The notes below the pieces were generated by a model, which was given only the letters and a program-made list of their open reading frames with translations, was not told the DNA's origin and made no database searches. From Actinomycetes bacterium (GTDB lineage Bacteria; Actinomycetota; Actinomycetes; S36-B12): a stretch of DNA of 64,000 bases. This document shows positions 24,888 to 32,351 of the stretch, in pieces (within the stretch, counting starts at the first letter, position 1; every line of letters starts with the position of its first letter). Both the position numbers and the translations under genes were made by a program. Where the stretch lies: contig JAHEIZ010000016.1 of NCBI GenBank assembly GCA_024639145.1, forward strand, positions 1 through 64,000. Reading direction: 5' to 3'.

Positions 24888-26096
24888 ATGCGGCGCCCGC
24901 TCACAACACTCGGATTCCCCGTGGCAGCACTTCTGACTCTGATTCTGGGTTCCTCCGTCATAGCGCCGACGGCACAAGCAAGCGGCTCTGTCTCCGTGGC
25001 GACGACGGTGAATGTCGGAAATGGCCCCATGGGGGTCGCGACCTCAGGTGACTTCATCTATGTGACGAACTTCAGCGCGAACTCTGTATCAGTCATTGAC
25101 GGGAGTTCCAATCTGGTCGTGGGCACGATCTCGGTGGGCACTTCGCCGAACGACCTCACCATCGCAGGTGGCTACGCCTTCGTTGCAAACAAGTTCTCTG
25201 ACAATGTCTCGGTCATCCAACTGAGCAACAGGACGGTCATCAACACCATTACCGTCGGTCAGGGCCCGCAGGGTATTACCGCGGCCAACGGTTATGTCTA
25301 CGTCACGAATTGGTACGACCACACTCTTTCCGTTCTCAACGCCAGCCTGGCTGTCACGAATCCCTCCAGCGCCGTGGTTGCGACGCTTCAAGCGGGCTAT
25401 ACGCCGCATGGCGTTGCCGTTGCCAATGGGTTCGTCTATGTCACAGACGTATTTGACGATGAGGTGTCCATCATCAGCATCAGTCGCATCCTGACTGATC
25501 CGGCAAATGCACGGATTGGCTTCATAGCTGTCGGCGATGCCCCTCGCGGCATAGCCGTATCCAATGGCTTGCTGTATGTCGCCAACAACGATGCTGACAC
25601 AATTTCTGTGATCGATCCGAACACTAACCAGGTGGTCCGTGCATTCAACGCCGGCGACGGGCCTTACGGGGTGGCAGCGGCTGGCGGATACATCTACGTC
25701 ACGAATCAGAACGCCGATACATTGACGGTTTTTGCTTCTGCTAACGACAGCGTTGTCTCGACTGTGCCGGTCGGCGGCCTCCCGCACGGCGTGGCAGTCG
25801 GAACTGACTTCGCCTACGTCGCCAACTTCAACAGCAACAATGTCACAGTGATCAACGCGGCTCTCCCGGCCTCCGGCCTAAACGTCCCCACAGCAGCCCA
25901 GCAGGCTTACGCAATCAACTCGACTGACACCTGCGGCACGAACGTGCCGGACTCTGTTGCCCTGCCTGGCCTCGTGGGATCGCAGTCACTGGGTTGGGGC
26001 AAGAGCTGGCAGCAGTGGCCGAACAACGGCACGGGCGGTTACGTCTGCGTGCGCCAACCCTTCTACACGAGCTTGGGCACCTGGTCGGCGCGCTAG
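24888..26096 (+). CDS. Secreted YVTN-type beta-propeller protein with shared C-terminal module
   Basis: The ATG at 24888 with GAAAGG at 9 bases gives 402 residues; a TTG upstream is less likely. A signal peptide ends near residue 32 (APTAQASG). About eight propeller repeats follow (GVATSGDFIYVTN, GYAFVANKFSDNVSVI and others). The last 60 residues carry a conserved module, GWGKSWQQWPNNGTGG then YVC, nearly identical to that of the 1783-3015 protein, with which it also shares the architecture. It is probably an extracellular binding or surface protein. Confidence 0.85.
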   Translation: MRRPLTTLGFPVAALLTLILGSSVIAPTAQASGSVSVATTVNVGNGPMGVATSGDFIYVTNFSANSVSVIDGSSNLVVGTISVGTSPNDLTIAGGYAFVANKFSDNVSVIQLSNRTVINTITVGQGPQGITAANGYVYVTNWYDHTLSVLNASLAVTNPSSAVVATLQAGYTPHGVAVANGFVYVTDVFDDEVSIISISRILTDPANARIGFIAVGDAPRGIAVSNGLLYVANNDADTISVIDPNTNQVVRAFNAGDGPYGVAAAGGYIYVTNQNADTLTVFASANDSVVSTVPVGGLPHGVAVGTDFAYVANFNSNNVTVINAALPASGLNVPTAAQQAYAINSTDTCGTNVPDSVALPGLVGSQSLGWGKSWQQWPNNGTGGYVCVRQPFYTSLGTWSAR

Positions 26097-26104
26097 CGGA
26101 CTTC

Positions 26105-26140
26105 GACGACCTCTGCCGTGTCCGGTCGATCGCCTTTTTT
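26105..26140 (+). terminator. Probable rho-independent terminator
   Basis: A short CGACC/GGTCG stem is followed by a six-base T-run at 26135-26140, directly before the stop of the convergent hutG-like gene. It would end transcription of the beta-propeller gene. The stem is weak. Confidence 0.45.
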
Positions 26141-26141
26141 C

Positions 26142-26945
26142 TCAGAACCCCGCGAGTGCGATGCGTAGCTTTTCGCCCAGCGCCTCAATAACTTCGCCCC
26201 TCGCCTCCCCCGCCGCCTCGTCCATATAGAGATCTCGGCGGATCTCGATCATGACTGAGCGCACGCGCTGATCCGTGCCGTACTGCTCGAGGGGCACGTA
26301 GGTGCCGATGAAGGGCTCGTTGATTCCGACGGTGCCGAAGCTAGTAAATGCCTCGGCGATCTTCTTCGTGAGGTCGTCGGGGGTATGGAAGTCGTCGGTG
26401 CCAATGCAGATCTCGGGCCTGCTGAGGTCTGCGTGCAGCTCGTAGGGCAGAGCTGAACTTGGGAAAGAGTGCATGTCGATGATCGTGACCTCGCCGCATG
26501 CCTCGAGGCGCTCGTTCACGAGCTGTTGGAGGGCTCGCGTATAGGGAGTGAAGTAGGTGTCGATCAGTTCGTTCCAGGCGGGTGATCCCGGTTGGAAAAT
26601 CGTTTCGTCCCTCAAGGGCTGCTTCTGGGATGTGCGGGTATAGACGGCACCCATGCCGACGGCGAGCATCTCCTCGCGCTCGTCGGTGAAGCGCTCGGGG
26701 TCGATCACCAGGCGCGAGAGATCGTTGCGGAATATCCACGGTGTGCTGGAGCTGGCGTTTGCTGCCACTGCTGCGACTTTGTCAGTGAAGGAGTCGGTGA
26801 TTCGGAGCAGCTCTTGGTCGAGTTCTGCGTCACTGAGGACGATGCCGGCGCGGACGTCTGCTGGGATGCGGGTGCTCGAATGAGGCACGTGGAGGATGAC
26901 CGAGGAGTTCTCGTCCCCCTGAGTGATCTCGAAGCCTTCATCCAT
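26142..26945 (-). CDS. N-formylglutamate amidohydrolase family protein
   Basis: The family hydrolyses N-formylglutamate or related N-formyl amino acids using zinc. The 267-residue protein has the hallmarks: SVILHVPHSST near residue 15-25, TIIDMHSFPS in the middle with metal-binding His, and VRSVMIEIRRDLYMDE near the end. No histidine-degradation genes accompany it, so the substrate could differ from N-formylglutamate. It is a monocistronic gene facing the beta-propeller gene. Confidence 0.85.
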   Translation of the reverse strand: MDEGFEITQGDENSSVILHVPHSSTRIPADVRAGIVLSDAELDQELLRITDSFTDKVAAVAANASSSTPWIFRNDLSRLVIDPERFTDEREEMLAVGMGAVYTRTSQKQPLRDETIFQPGSPAWNELIDTYFTPYTRALQQLVNERLEACGEVTIIDMHSFPSSALPYELHADLSRPEICIGTDDFHTPDDLTKKIAEAFTSFGTVGINEPFIGTYVPLEQYGTDQRVRSVMIEIRRDLYMDEAAGEARGEVIEALGEKLRIALAGF

Positions 26946-27091
26946 GGGGCCAACCTAGGCGTGTGACGGGCGCGAAGAGGCCTCGTGAGAGCCCGACCCA
27001 TGGCGTATTGCACCCTCTAGCAGGAGAGAGCGGTCGCTCAAGGGCAACATCCATTCGGCGAAGATGCCATCACATGAACTCCATCTCGACT

Positions 27092-27134
27092 AGCAGTATT
27101 ACTGCTTGACTGTAATTCAGCCCCGACTTACCCT
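27092..27134 (+). promoter_or_regulatory. Promoter and palindromic operator of the AbrB/RelE-type module
   Basis: AGCAGTATTACTGCT (27092-27106) is a perfect palindrome with 7-base arms. It overlaps the first base of TTGACT (27106-27111), which is followed after 17 bases by TACCCT (27129-27134). That would place the transcription start at the ATG at 27141, giving a leaderless mRNA; there is no Shine-Dalgarno sequence to contradict this. The palindrome is a likely autorepression site. Confidence 0.5.
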
Positions 27135-27140
27135 TCTGTC

Positions 27141-27458
27141 ATGAGTAGTGCACAGCCCTTCCATGGATTCGTGAGCGTGCAATCGCGGGGCCTCGTGGCG
27201 CTACCCGCCTCCATTCGCAAGCGTTACCGCCTCGACGAGCCAGGCGCGCAGGTCGAGATCACGGAGCGTGCCGACGGGGTACTCGAATTGCGACCAGCGG
27301 TCGCTGTGCCGGCCGGCGAGGCGTGGTTCTGGGAGAAGCGCTGGCAGGAGGGTGAACACGAGGTTGATTCGCTCGTAGCTGCTCTGGACATCACCGTGAC
27401 CGAGGGTGTGGATGAGTTCTTGCAGTCCCTGCCGACCTCGGGCAACACTGCTGAATGA
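27141..27458 (+). CDS. AbrB/MazE-like antitoxin
   Basis: The 105-residue protein has a SpoVT-AbrB swapped-hairpin DNA-binding domain at its N-terminus (VQSRGLVALPASIRKRYRL then EITERADGVLELRP), and a helical C-terminal part that would wrap the toxin. It lacks a Shine-Dalgarno site and probably has a leaderless transcript. Its stop overlaps the toxin start by 4 bases (ATGA), the standard antitoxin-first arrangement. Confidence 0.8.
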   Translation: MSSAQPFHGFVSVQSRGLVALPASIRKRYRLDEPGAQVEITERADGVLELRPAVAVPAGEAWFWEKRWQEGEHEVDSLVAALDITVTEGVDEFLQSLPTSGNTAE

Positions 27459-27766
27459 AATTCGAGCGCACCTCCCGCTTCGATTCCGACTTCGCTGACT
27501 TACCGCGTGAGCATCAGCAAATGTTTCGTTCGCTCATTGCCGACTTTCACACTTCTACCGAGGCCTTTGTTGCATCGGGCGGCAAGACCGGGTGGCCGAA
27601 GCGACTTCGAGTGCGCCCGATGACGAGTGCACCTGGCATCTGGGAGCTCACCTGGTCGTTCGCATCCCCTGATGGCCGGGCGACATTCGAGTTCGTTAAT
27701 CGCGACGGCGAAGTCCGGGTGCTGTGGCGGCGTATTGGTGATCACTCGATCTATCAGAGACCGTGA
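27455..27766 (+). CDS. RelE/ParE-fold toxin
   Basis: The 103-residue protein follows the antitoxin with a 4-base overlap. It has the expected pattern for a RelE-like mRNA interferase or gyrase poison: two N-terminal helices (FDSDFADLPREHQQMFRSL), then beta strands with RLRVRPM, GIWELTWSF and GEVRVLWRRIGDHSIY. Arg and His residues in the last strands could be catalytic. The exact target is not readable from sequence. Confidence 0.75.
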   Translation: MKFERTSRFDSDFADLPREHQQMFRSLIADFHTSTEAFVASGGKTGWPKRLRVRPMTSAPGIWELTWSFASPDGRATFEFVNRDGEVRVLWRRIGDHSIYQRP

Positions 27767-27986
27767 CTCTCAACGTCCGTCCAAAGCTCAAAAAACAACG
27801 GACTGAATTCCCGGGCCAGACCTGTGAAGCGACAATCGGCCTGTACGGCTATCTGCAGAGCCCCTTGGCGACCTTCGAGAGGGCGATCACCGCAGCGCCG
27901 GTGGCGGGGTCCGCGCCCACATCGGCTATGGCAGTCCGGCGTCCGCCAGCAACTGAATTGCCAGGCTGTCGCTTACCCTGGTGAGC

Positions 27987-28712
27987 ATGAACCGATTCCT
28001 GTTGGGCCTTGGAGCTGTCGGTTGTCTTGCGCTGGCTACTGCCGCCCCGTCGATCGCGGCTACGCCTTCCTCCGCTACCACGACCACCAGTGGGTTCGCC
28101 GTGAGCTCGGGAGCGGTGGATCCGTCCTCAGGCACGGTGTCGGGGAGCCTTACTTCAACGTCAGGCGGAAGTTCAACTCTTACCTACTCCGCGCCCGCTT
28201 CGACCGCGCTTGGTTCGGTGTCGGTGAGCCCCTCTGGCGCCTTCACCTATACGCCGACCGCCACTGCGCGGCATTCCGCTGCGTCGCCTATTGCACCTGC
28301 GTCGGCCTTGACCGACACGTTCACCGTGACAGTGAGCGATGGGTACGGAGGAATGACGGCTGTGCCCGTCGCCGTGAAAGTTGCGCCTCAAAACTCAGCC
28401 CCTGTTGCCGCGCCGGCCAAGGTCACCGCGGTGAAGCCGTCGACAGGAGTCGTGAAGGGTGGCGTCAGCGCTGTCGACCCTGATGGGGATTCACTGACCT
28501 ACTCGGCACCGTCAATGATCCCCAAGGGCGCGGTCTCCGTGAACTCCTCCACGGGCGCATTCACGTACACGCCGACAGCTTCTGCTCGGCACAATGCCGC
28601 CGCCTCACCTGCAGGCTCGGCCGCGAAGACAGCCACATTCACTGTCACCGTCACTGATGGCTACGGCGGCGTCACGAAGGTGCCGGTCAAGCTGAAGGTC
28701 GCGGCCGGCTAG
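27987..28712 (+). CDS. Secreted protein with two VCBS/cadherin-like Ig repeats
   Basis: The ATG at 27987 follows GGTGAG (a GTG lies 6 bases upstream). After a signal peptide ending IAATPS, two similar approximately 95-residue units follow, each with VSGSL or KGGVSAVDPDGDSLTYSAPS, a SVSPSGAFTYTPTATARH-like strand and TVTVSDGYGG. This is the pattern of VCBS or Big-type repeats in adhesins. Short and without an anchor motif, it may be wall-associated. Confidence 0.7.
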   Translation: MNRFLLGLGAVGCLALATAAPSIAATPSSATTTTSGFAVSSGAVDPSSGTVSGSLTSTSGGSSTLTYSAPASTALGSVSVSPSGAFTYTPTATARHSAASPIAPASALTDTFTVTVSDGYGGMTAVPVAVKVAPQNSAPVAAPAKVTAVKPSTGVVKGGVSAVDPDGDSLTYSAPSMIPKGAVSVNSSTGAFTYTPTASARHNAAASPAGSAAKTATFTVTVTDGYGGVTKVPVKLKVAAG

Positions 28713-28798
28713 TTGCCTCGATCGCGCCGGCCTCGCATGTGTTTCGTGGCGTGATGGCCCCACCAGGCGGCAAGCGTGAGGCCGATGAGCAGTGCCAT
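28709..28798 (-). CDS. Possible 29-residue membrane peptide
   Basis: An ATG at 28798 overlaps the stop of the zinc-ribbon gene (TGATG) and opens a 29-codon frame with one hydrophobic helix (MALLIGLTLAAWWGHHATKH) and a basic end. Coupling supports it, but the length is too short to be sure. Confidence 0.35.
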   Translation of the reverse strand: MALLIGLTLAAWWGHHATKHMRGRRDRGN

Positions 28799-28962
28799 CA
28801 GGCACCCCAGGTGTGATTGCAGGAGATGCAGAGGTAATTGGTGCCTGCGTTCTTGCGCAGCTCGAGGCCTTGGGATCCGCACACCGGGCACAGCGGCACG
28901 CGCTCCTGCTTGATCTCCCCCGGGCGCTTCCAGCCCTCTGAATTCGTTCGCGCAACTCTCAT
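28798..28962 (-). CDS. Small zinc-ribbon protein
   Basis: From the ATG at 28962 the protein is 54 residues and ends with two metal-binding knuckles: CPVCGSQG and CISCNHTW. The N-terminus is basic. The ribosome binding site is weak and longer frames exist upstream, but only this portion has protein-like character. Proteins of this kind bind nucleic acid or act as adaptors. Confidence 0.5.
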   Translation of the reverse strand: MRVARTNSEGWKRPGEIKQERVPLCPVCGSQGLELRKNAGTNYLCISCNHTWGA

Positions 28963-29145
28963 GGGGCCAGAGTGGCGGGAGGGTCTGACATTGCCCCGCG
29001 CACTGCCTGCGGGCTCATGCCGCGCTTTGCTCGTACTGAAGACTGTCGGTCGCCTTGCCCTGAGTGCCTTCCCGGTCTTAGCCTCGAATGGGCAGATCAC
29101 TTCGAACGGACCTGGATCAGTCATCCACAGGGGTGCAATTGCCCC

Positions 29146-29173
29146 TTGAAATTGCTATTGTGTGTTCCACAAT
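29146..29173 (+). promoter_or_regulatory. Promoter with inverted-repeat operator of a BrnT-like/RHH module
   Basis: TTGAAA (29146-29151) and CACAAT (29168-29173), 16 bases apart, form a promoter whose start point would coincide with the ATG at 29180. ATTGTG (29157-29162) and CACAAT (29168-29173) are perfect inverted repeats with a 5-base spacer, lying over the -10 box, a natural binding site for the RHH antitoxin. Confidence 0.5.
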
Positions 29174-29179
29174 GGTAAA

Positions 29180-29419
29180 ATGCTCTTCGACATCAAGATC
29201 ACTAGCGGGGCTCGAAAGCACGGTTTGACTCGGACCCGCATCGAGCAGGCCCTGAGCACGCAACACATAAGCAACACACACGAGACGACAGGCACCGATC
29301 CGAAGATTCGCTACCTCGGGAAAGACGATCGAGGCGAGGAATTGGAAATCGTCGCAGTTGTCCTGCCCGGGCTCCTGCTCATCATTCATGCAATGCCGAC
29401 GCGATTCAGGAGAGGTTGA
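29180..29419 (+). CDS. BrnT-like toxin candidate
   Basis: The 79-residue protein (from MLFDIKITSGARKHGL) resembles small BrnT-type toxins: ARKHGLTRTRIEQALST, then a beta segment KIRYLGKDDRGEELEIVAVV and LLIIHAMPTR. It is followed directly by a ribbon-helix-helix gene, in the toxin-first order seen in BrnTA. Upstream in-frame starts are less likely because of the promoter position. Assignment is by pattern memory and should be tested. Confidence 0.6.
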   Translation: MLFDIKITSGARKHGLTRTRIEQALSTQHISNTHETTGTDPKIRYLGKDDRGEELEIVAVVLPGLLLIIHAMPTRFRRG

Positions 29420-29421
29420 CG

Positions 29422-29733
29422 ATGAGCCGAACACGAAAGAACGCCGTGAGAATTCTCGGACCCGACGTAAACCTCGAAGAAGAGGTCATCCTCGATTCGA
29501 AGGGTCGGCGCGTTGATCAGGCCTACATCGAGCTCGCCATGCAAGAGGTTGAAGAAGAGCTCGCCAAGCGTGCGGGTCGTCCATCACTGACCGGAACCTC
29601 AGCCCACTCCCCGCATGTGTCCTTCAGGATTCCACCAGAACTAAAGGCTCGAGCAGAGGAAGCCGCACGTGAACGAGGTACGACGGTTTCCAAACTTGCG
29701 CGAGAGGCATTCGAGGCATTCCTCGCGTCTTGA
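29422..29733 (+). CDS. Ribbon-helix-helix (CopG-like) antitoxin
   Basis: The ATG at 29422 has AGGAGAGG upstream and gives 103 residues. The C-terminal 45 residues are a CopG/Arc-type RHH domain: HVSFRIPPELKARAEEAARE and TTVSKLAREAFEAFL. The N-terminal part is charged and probably neutralises the toxin. It is the second gene of the module. Confidence 0.75.
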   Translation: MSRTRKNAVRILGPDVNLEEEVILDSKGRRVDQAYIELAMQEVEEELAKRAGRPSLTGTSAHSPHVSFRIPPELKARAEEAARERGTTVSKLAREAFEAFLAS

Positions 29734-29739
29734 GGCCTT

Positions 29740-30402
29740 CTACTCGTCGTTCCAGATTCGTCGAAAATACGATCGATCATGCTCGATCGCCGCACGCCGA
29801 TCTCCCGGATATTCAGACTGCGATTCGGCGTGAAAGCAACCCACGCCCTGCATTCGGCACAACCTTCCGCCGCGTGCCTGCGCGCGGCGGGCAAGATCAT
29901 CATCCCCCCACCACAGCCGTAGGCCGGGATCGACAGCAAACGGTTGACCTCTCCAGAAGTCAGCTCTGAGCATGAAGGCCCAACCTGTGCGATCCCACCA
30001 ATCGGCAGCGACCGGATTCGCTTGCACTGAATCCGACGGATCACGATCAGCGTCAATGAAAGCCATCTCGTAGCCTTCCATCGCGAGATACATCTGCCTG
30101 AGGCCGCCGGTGGGCAACCGGATGTCGTTGTTGAGTAAGGCCAGAACTGTGCCCGGCCTCGCACTCGCTCGAGACACCATTTCGTTCCACATGCCGTAGA
30201 GCCAGGCCTGGGGCCGAGTGTTCACCTTCAGTCGTTGATCTACGGCGGCAAGCGACGCTGCCCACTCGGAGGTGCCGTCCGATGATCCGTTATCGAAGAG
30301 CCACACCTCATCGACCTCATCGCCGTCGAGCAAGAAGCTCACCAGCGAGCGTGTCCATTCGAGGGAATTGCGAACCGGAATCGCCGCCACGAGTGAGTTC
30401 AT
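29740..30402 (-). CDS. GT-A-fold (family 2-like) glycosyltransferase
   Basis: The 220-residue protein has a compact GT2-like domain: VAAIPVRNSLEWTRSLVSFL, LFDNGSSDGT at about 35-44, ALLNNDIRLP near 88-97 in place of a strict DxD motif, and WWGDDDLARRAQARGG near 164-180. Such enzymes transfer sugars from nucleotide donors. It is last of the minus-strand cluster with the collagen-like gene, 16 bases after the preceding gene. Confidence 0.75.
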   Translation of the reverse strand: MNSLVAAIPVRNSLEWTRSLVSFLLDGDEVDEVWLFDNGSSDGTSEWAASLAAVDQRLKVNTRPQAWLYGMWNEMVSRASARPGTVLALLNNDIRLPTGGLRQMYLAMEGYEMAFIDADRDPSDSVQANPVAADWWDRTGWAFMLRADFWRGQPFAVDPGLRLWWGDDDLARRAQARGGRLCRMQGVGCFHAESQSEYPGDRRAAIEHDRSYFRRIWNDE

Positions 30403-30418
30403 GGAGGGCAGTCCCAAC

Positions 30419-31498
30419 TCAGGCGTACTCGGCAAGATTCTCTTCGATCGTGGTTCGCGTAGCCGGGGGGAGGTCAGGCCTGTCGAGCAACTCGCGCCAG
30501 ATGACAGCAGCGCCCGCATGATCACCGCACCACCACGCACTGGCCGCGAGTTCCATCCCGACACCCCAGGAGTACATCCATGGCTCGACGAAGAGGCGAT
30601 CTGTCGTAGGCAGTGGGATCTTTGATGCACGCTCGGCCCACAGAAGCGCAGCACTGTAAGTCCCGCTCTCGCGATAACCGCGGGCCAGGTGAACGAGTGG
30701 CTCGACACGATGGGGCCGGTACTCCCAGGCAGTGATGAGCATCTGTGCGGCAGCCGGCCAATCATCAGCCGAGTGAAGGAGCAATCCACACCTGTACATC
30801 GACCAGAAAACCTCCTCCTCCCAGCCACCGAGCTCAATTCTTCGACGGTAGGCAGCGATTGCCCCGGAGGTATCCCCCAGCGACTCTCTCGTCTGGGCCA
30901 AGTAGAAGAAGGTGCGCGCATCGTCGGGATTCGCGTACGCATCGCTCTCCAGCAAGCCGAGATCCCGCTGAAGCTTGGTCTCACGATTGCCCCCGTCACC
31001 GAGATGGGCAATGACGATGCCGTCGTAGGGCACCGCCGGGCCGTCGGACTCGGAATAGGCCAGGTACTCATGAGTGCGCCCGATGTATTGGCAATCGATT
31101 TTGCTGGCGACCAGGTAGGGCATTCGGTACTGCAGGCCGGACTCGACCAGGAGGTCATAGATCGGCGCCGAGAGATCGGAAAGCGGGTTCTCGCACTCGA
31201 TACGAATGGTCATGTCAGCATCGAGCAGCAGCAGGTAGTCCGCGGTCGGTCTGCTCAAGTCGAGGAGCTCATTGCGATTGGTGGAGAAGTCTCGCCAGGG
31301 GCGCGAGTGCACCGAACCCGGCACACCGTCGAGGCATTCGCGAATGAGCGCGATCGTGTCATCGGTGGATCCGGTGTCGACGATCGTCCAGGTGTCAATG
31401 AGGCCACGAACACTGCCTAGGCAGCGCTCAATGATGTGCGCTTCGTTTCGGACGATCATCGCGAGCCCGATGCGCGGGCGTGGCGCGTCTGTGATCAT
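30419..31498 (-). CDS. Family 2 glycosyltransferase with TPR repeats
   Basis: The 359-residue protein starts with a GT2 domain: IGLAMIVRNEAHIIERCLGS, VDTGSTDDT at 40-48 and LLLDADMT with DAD at 93-95. About 130 residues of TPR-like helical repeats follow (DARTFFYLAQTRESLGDTSGAIAAYRR and others). This TPR fusion is common in O-glycosylation enzymes that act on proteins. It lies 15 bases downstream of the collagen-like gene without a clear Shine-Dalgarno site, suggesting coupled expression. Confidence 0.82.
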   Translation of the reverse strand: MITDAPRPRIGLAMIVRNEAHIIERCLGSVRGLIDTWTIVDTGSTDDTIALIRECLDGVPGSVHSRPWRDFSTNRNELLDLSRPTADYLLLLDADMTIRIECENPLSDLSAPIYDLLVESGLQYRMPYLVASKIDCQYIGRTHEYLAYSESDGPAVPYDGIVIAHLGDGGNRETKLQRDLGLLESDAYANPDDARTFFYLAQTRESLGDTSGAIAAYRRRIELGGWEEEVFWSMYRCGLLLHSADDWPAAAQMLITAWEYRPHRVEPLVHLARGYRESGTYSAALLWAERASKIPLPTTDRLFVEPWMYSWGVGMELAASAWWCGDHAGAAVIWRELLDRPDLPPATRTTIEENLAEYA

Positions 31499-31513
31499 TT
31501 CGGAGGTGCCGAA

Positions 31514-32284
31514 CTAGCCTGCAGGCCCTGAGGCACCTGTCGGCCCTGTCGGCCCTGAGGCACCTGTCGGCCCTGTCGGCCCGGTCGGACCGACGTAGCC
31601 CTGATCCCCGGTGAAGCCCGTCGGCCCCGTGTAGCCCGTCGGGCCCGTGGGACCGGTGGGACCGAACATGCCGGTCGCGCCCGTGTCGCCGGTGGCTCCC
31701 GTCGGACCAGTGGGGCCGTAACCAAACGGCCCAGTTGCGCCGGTGTCGCCCCGGTCACCAGTCACGCCCTGCGGGCCGGTGTAGCCGGTAGGACCAACAG
31801 GACCAGTGGACCCGTTCTGGCCGGCGGGGCCGGTAGGCCCGACGATGCCCGTGTTACTGCCGGTGGGACCAGTCGCCCCCGAAGTGCCGTTGGCACCATC
31901 TGAGCCGGCCGGGCCCGCGGATCCATCCGAGCCCGCCTGGCCTGCCGGCCCGGTCGCACCCGACGAACCGTTGGTGCCATTGACGCCATCGCTTCCGTCA
32001 GTTCCCGCTTGGCCCGAACGACCATTCGCGCCAGTTGCCCCTGCAACCCCTGCTGAACCATCGCTACCCGGGCTGCCGGGAGGACCTGCGGGACCTGCCG
32101 GGCCGGCACCGCCCGGAGCGCCAGGTTGACCGTTGGATCCTGAGGCTCCCGCACTGCCACCCGGCGCGATGATCTTGGTGACAACGGCTCCACCGATCAC
32201 GCCACCGAGAAGCGCAAGTGCGGAGTTCACGAGAACGCTCCGCCTGGCAATGAATCCGGACATCCCACCAAGAGGTGAGCTCAT
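31514..32284 (-). CDS. Collagen-like (Gly-X-Y) surface protein
   Basis: The 256-residue protein has one transmembrane or signal helix (about residues 19-41) and then about 70 Gly-X-Y triplets to the C-terminus, with small interruptions near GSNTGIVG and GPFGYGPTG. The second half is dominated by GPT and GAT triplets. Such repeats form triple helices; in Bacillus BclA, GPT threonines are O-glycosylated. GGGAG precedes the ATG. It lies between two glycosyltransferase genes. There is no LPXTG, so anchoring is probably through the N-terminal helix. Confidence 0.9.
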   Translation of the reverse strand: MSSPLGGMSGFIARRSVLVNSALALLGGVIGGAVVTKIIAPGGSAGASGSNGQPGAPGGAGPAGPAGPPGSPGSDGSAGVAGATGANGRSGQAGTDGSDGVNGTNGSSGATGPAGQAGSDGSAGPAGSDGANGTSGATGPTGSNTGIVGPTGPAGQNGSTGPVGPTGYTGPQGVTGDRGDTGATGPFGYGPTGPTGATGDTGATGMFGPTGPTGPTGYTGPTGFTGDQGYVGPTGPTGPTGASGPTGPTGASGPAG

Positions 32285-32351
32285 TTCTCTCCCTCATTAC
32301 GGCGGACGCCGGTTGCGTGGGCTCAGGCTACTGGTTTGCCCTCACCAAATG

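Noticed and set aside
27824-28483. A 219-codon plus-strand frame overlapping the VCBS-like gene
   Set aside because: The overlapping frame at 27987 has a signal peptide and clear repeats; this one is Arg/Cys-rich shadow sequence.
31514-32284. Repeated GC-rich units resembling a tandem or CRISPR-like repeat
   Set aside because: They encode Gly-X-Y triplets in frame, with no spacers of constant length. No CRISPR array or cas gene is seen in the window.
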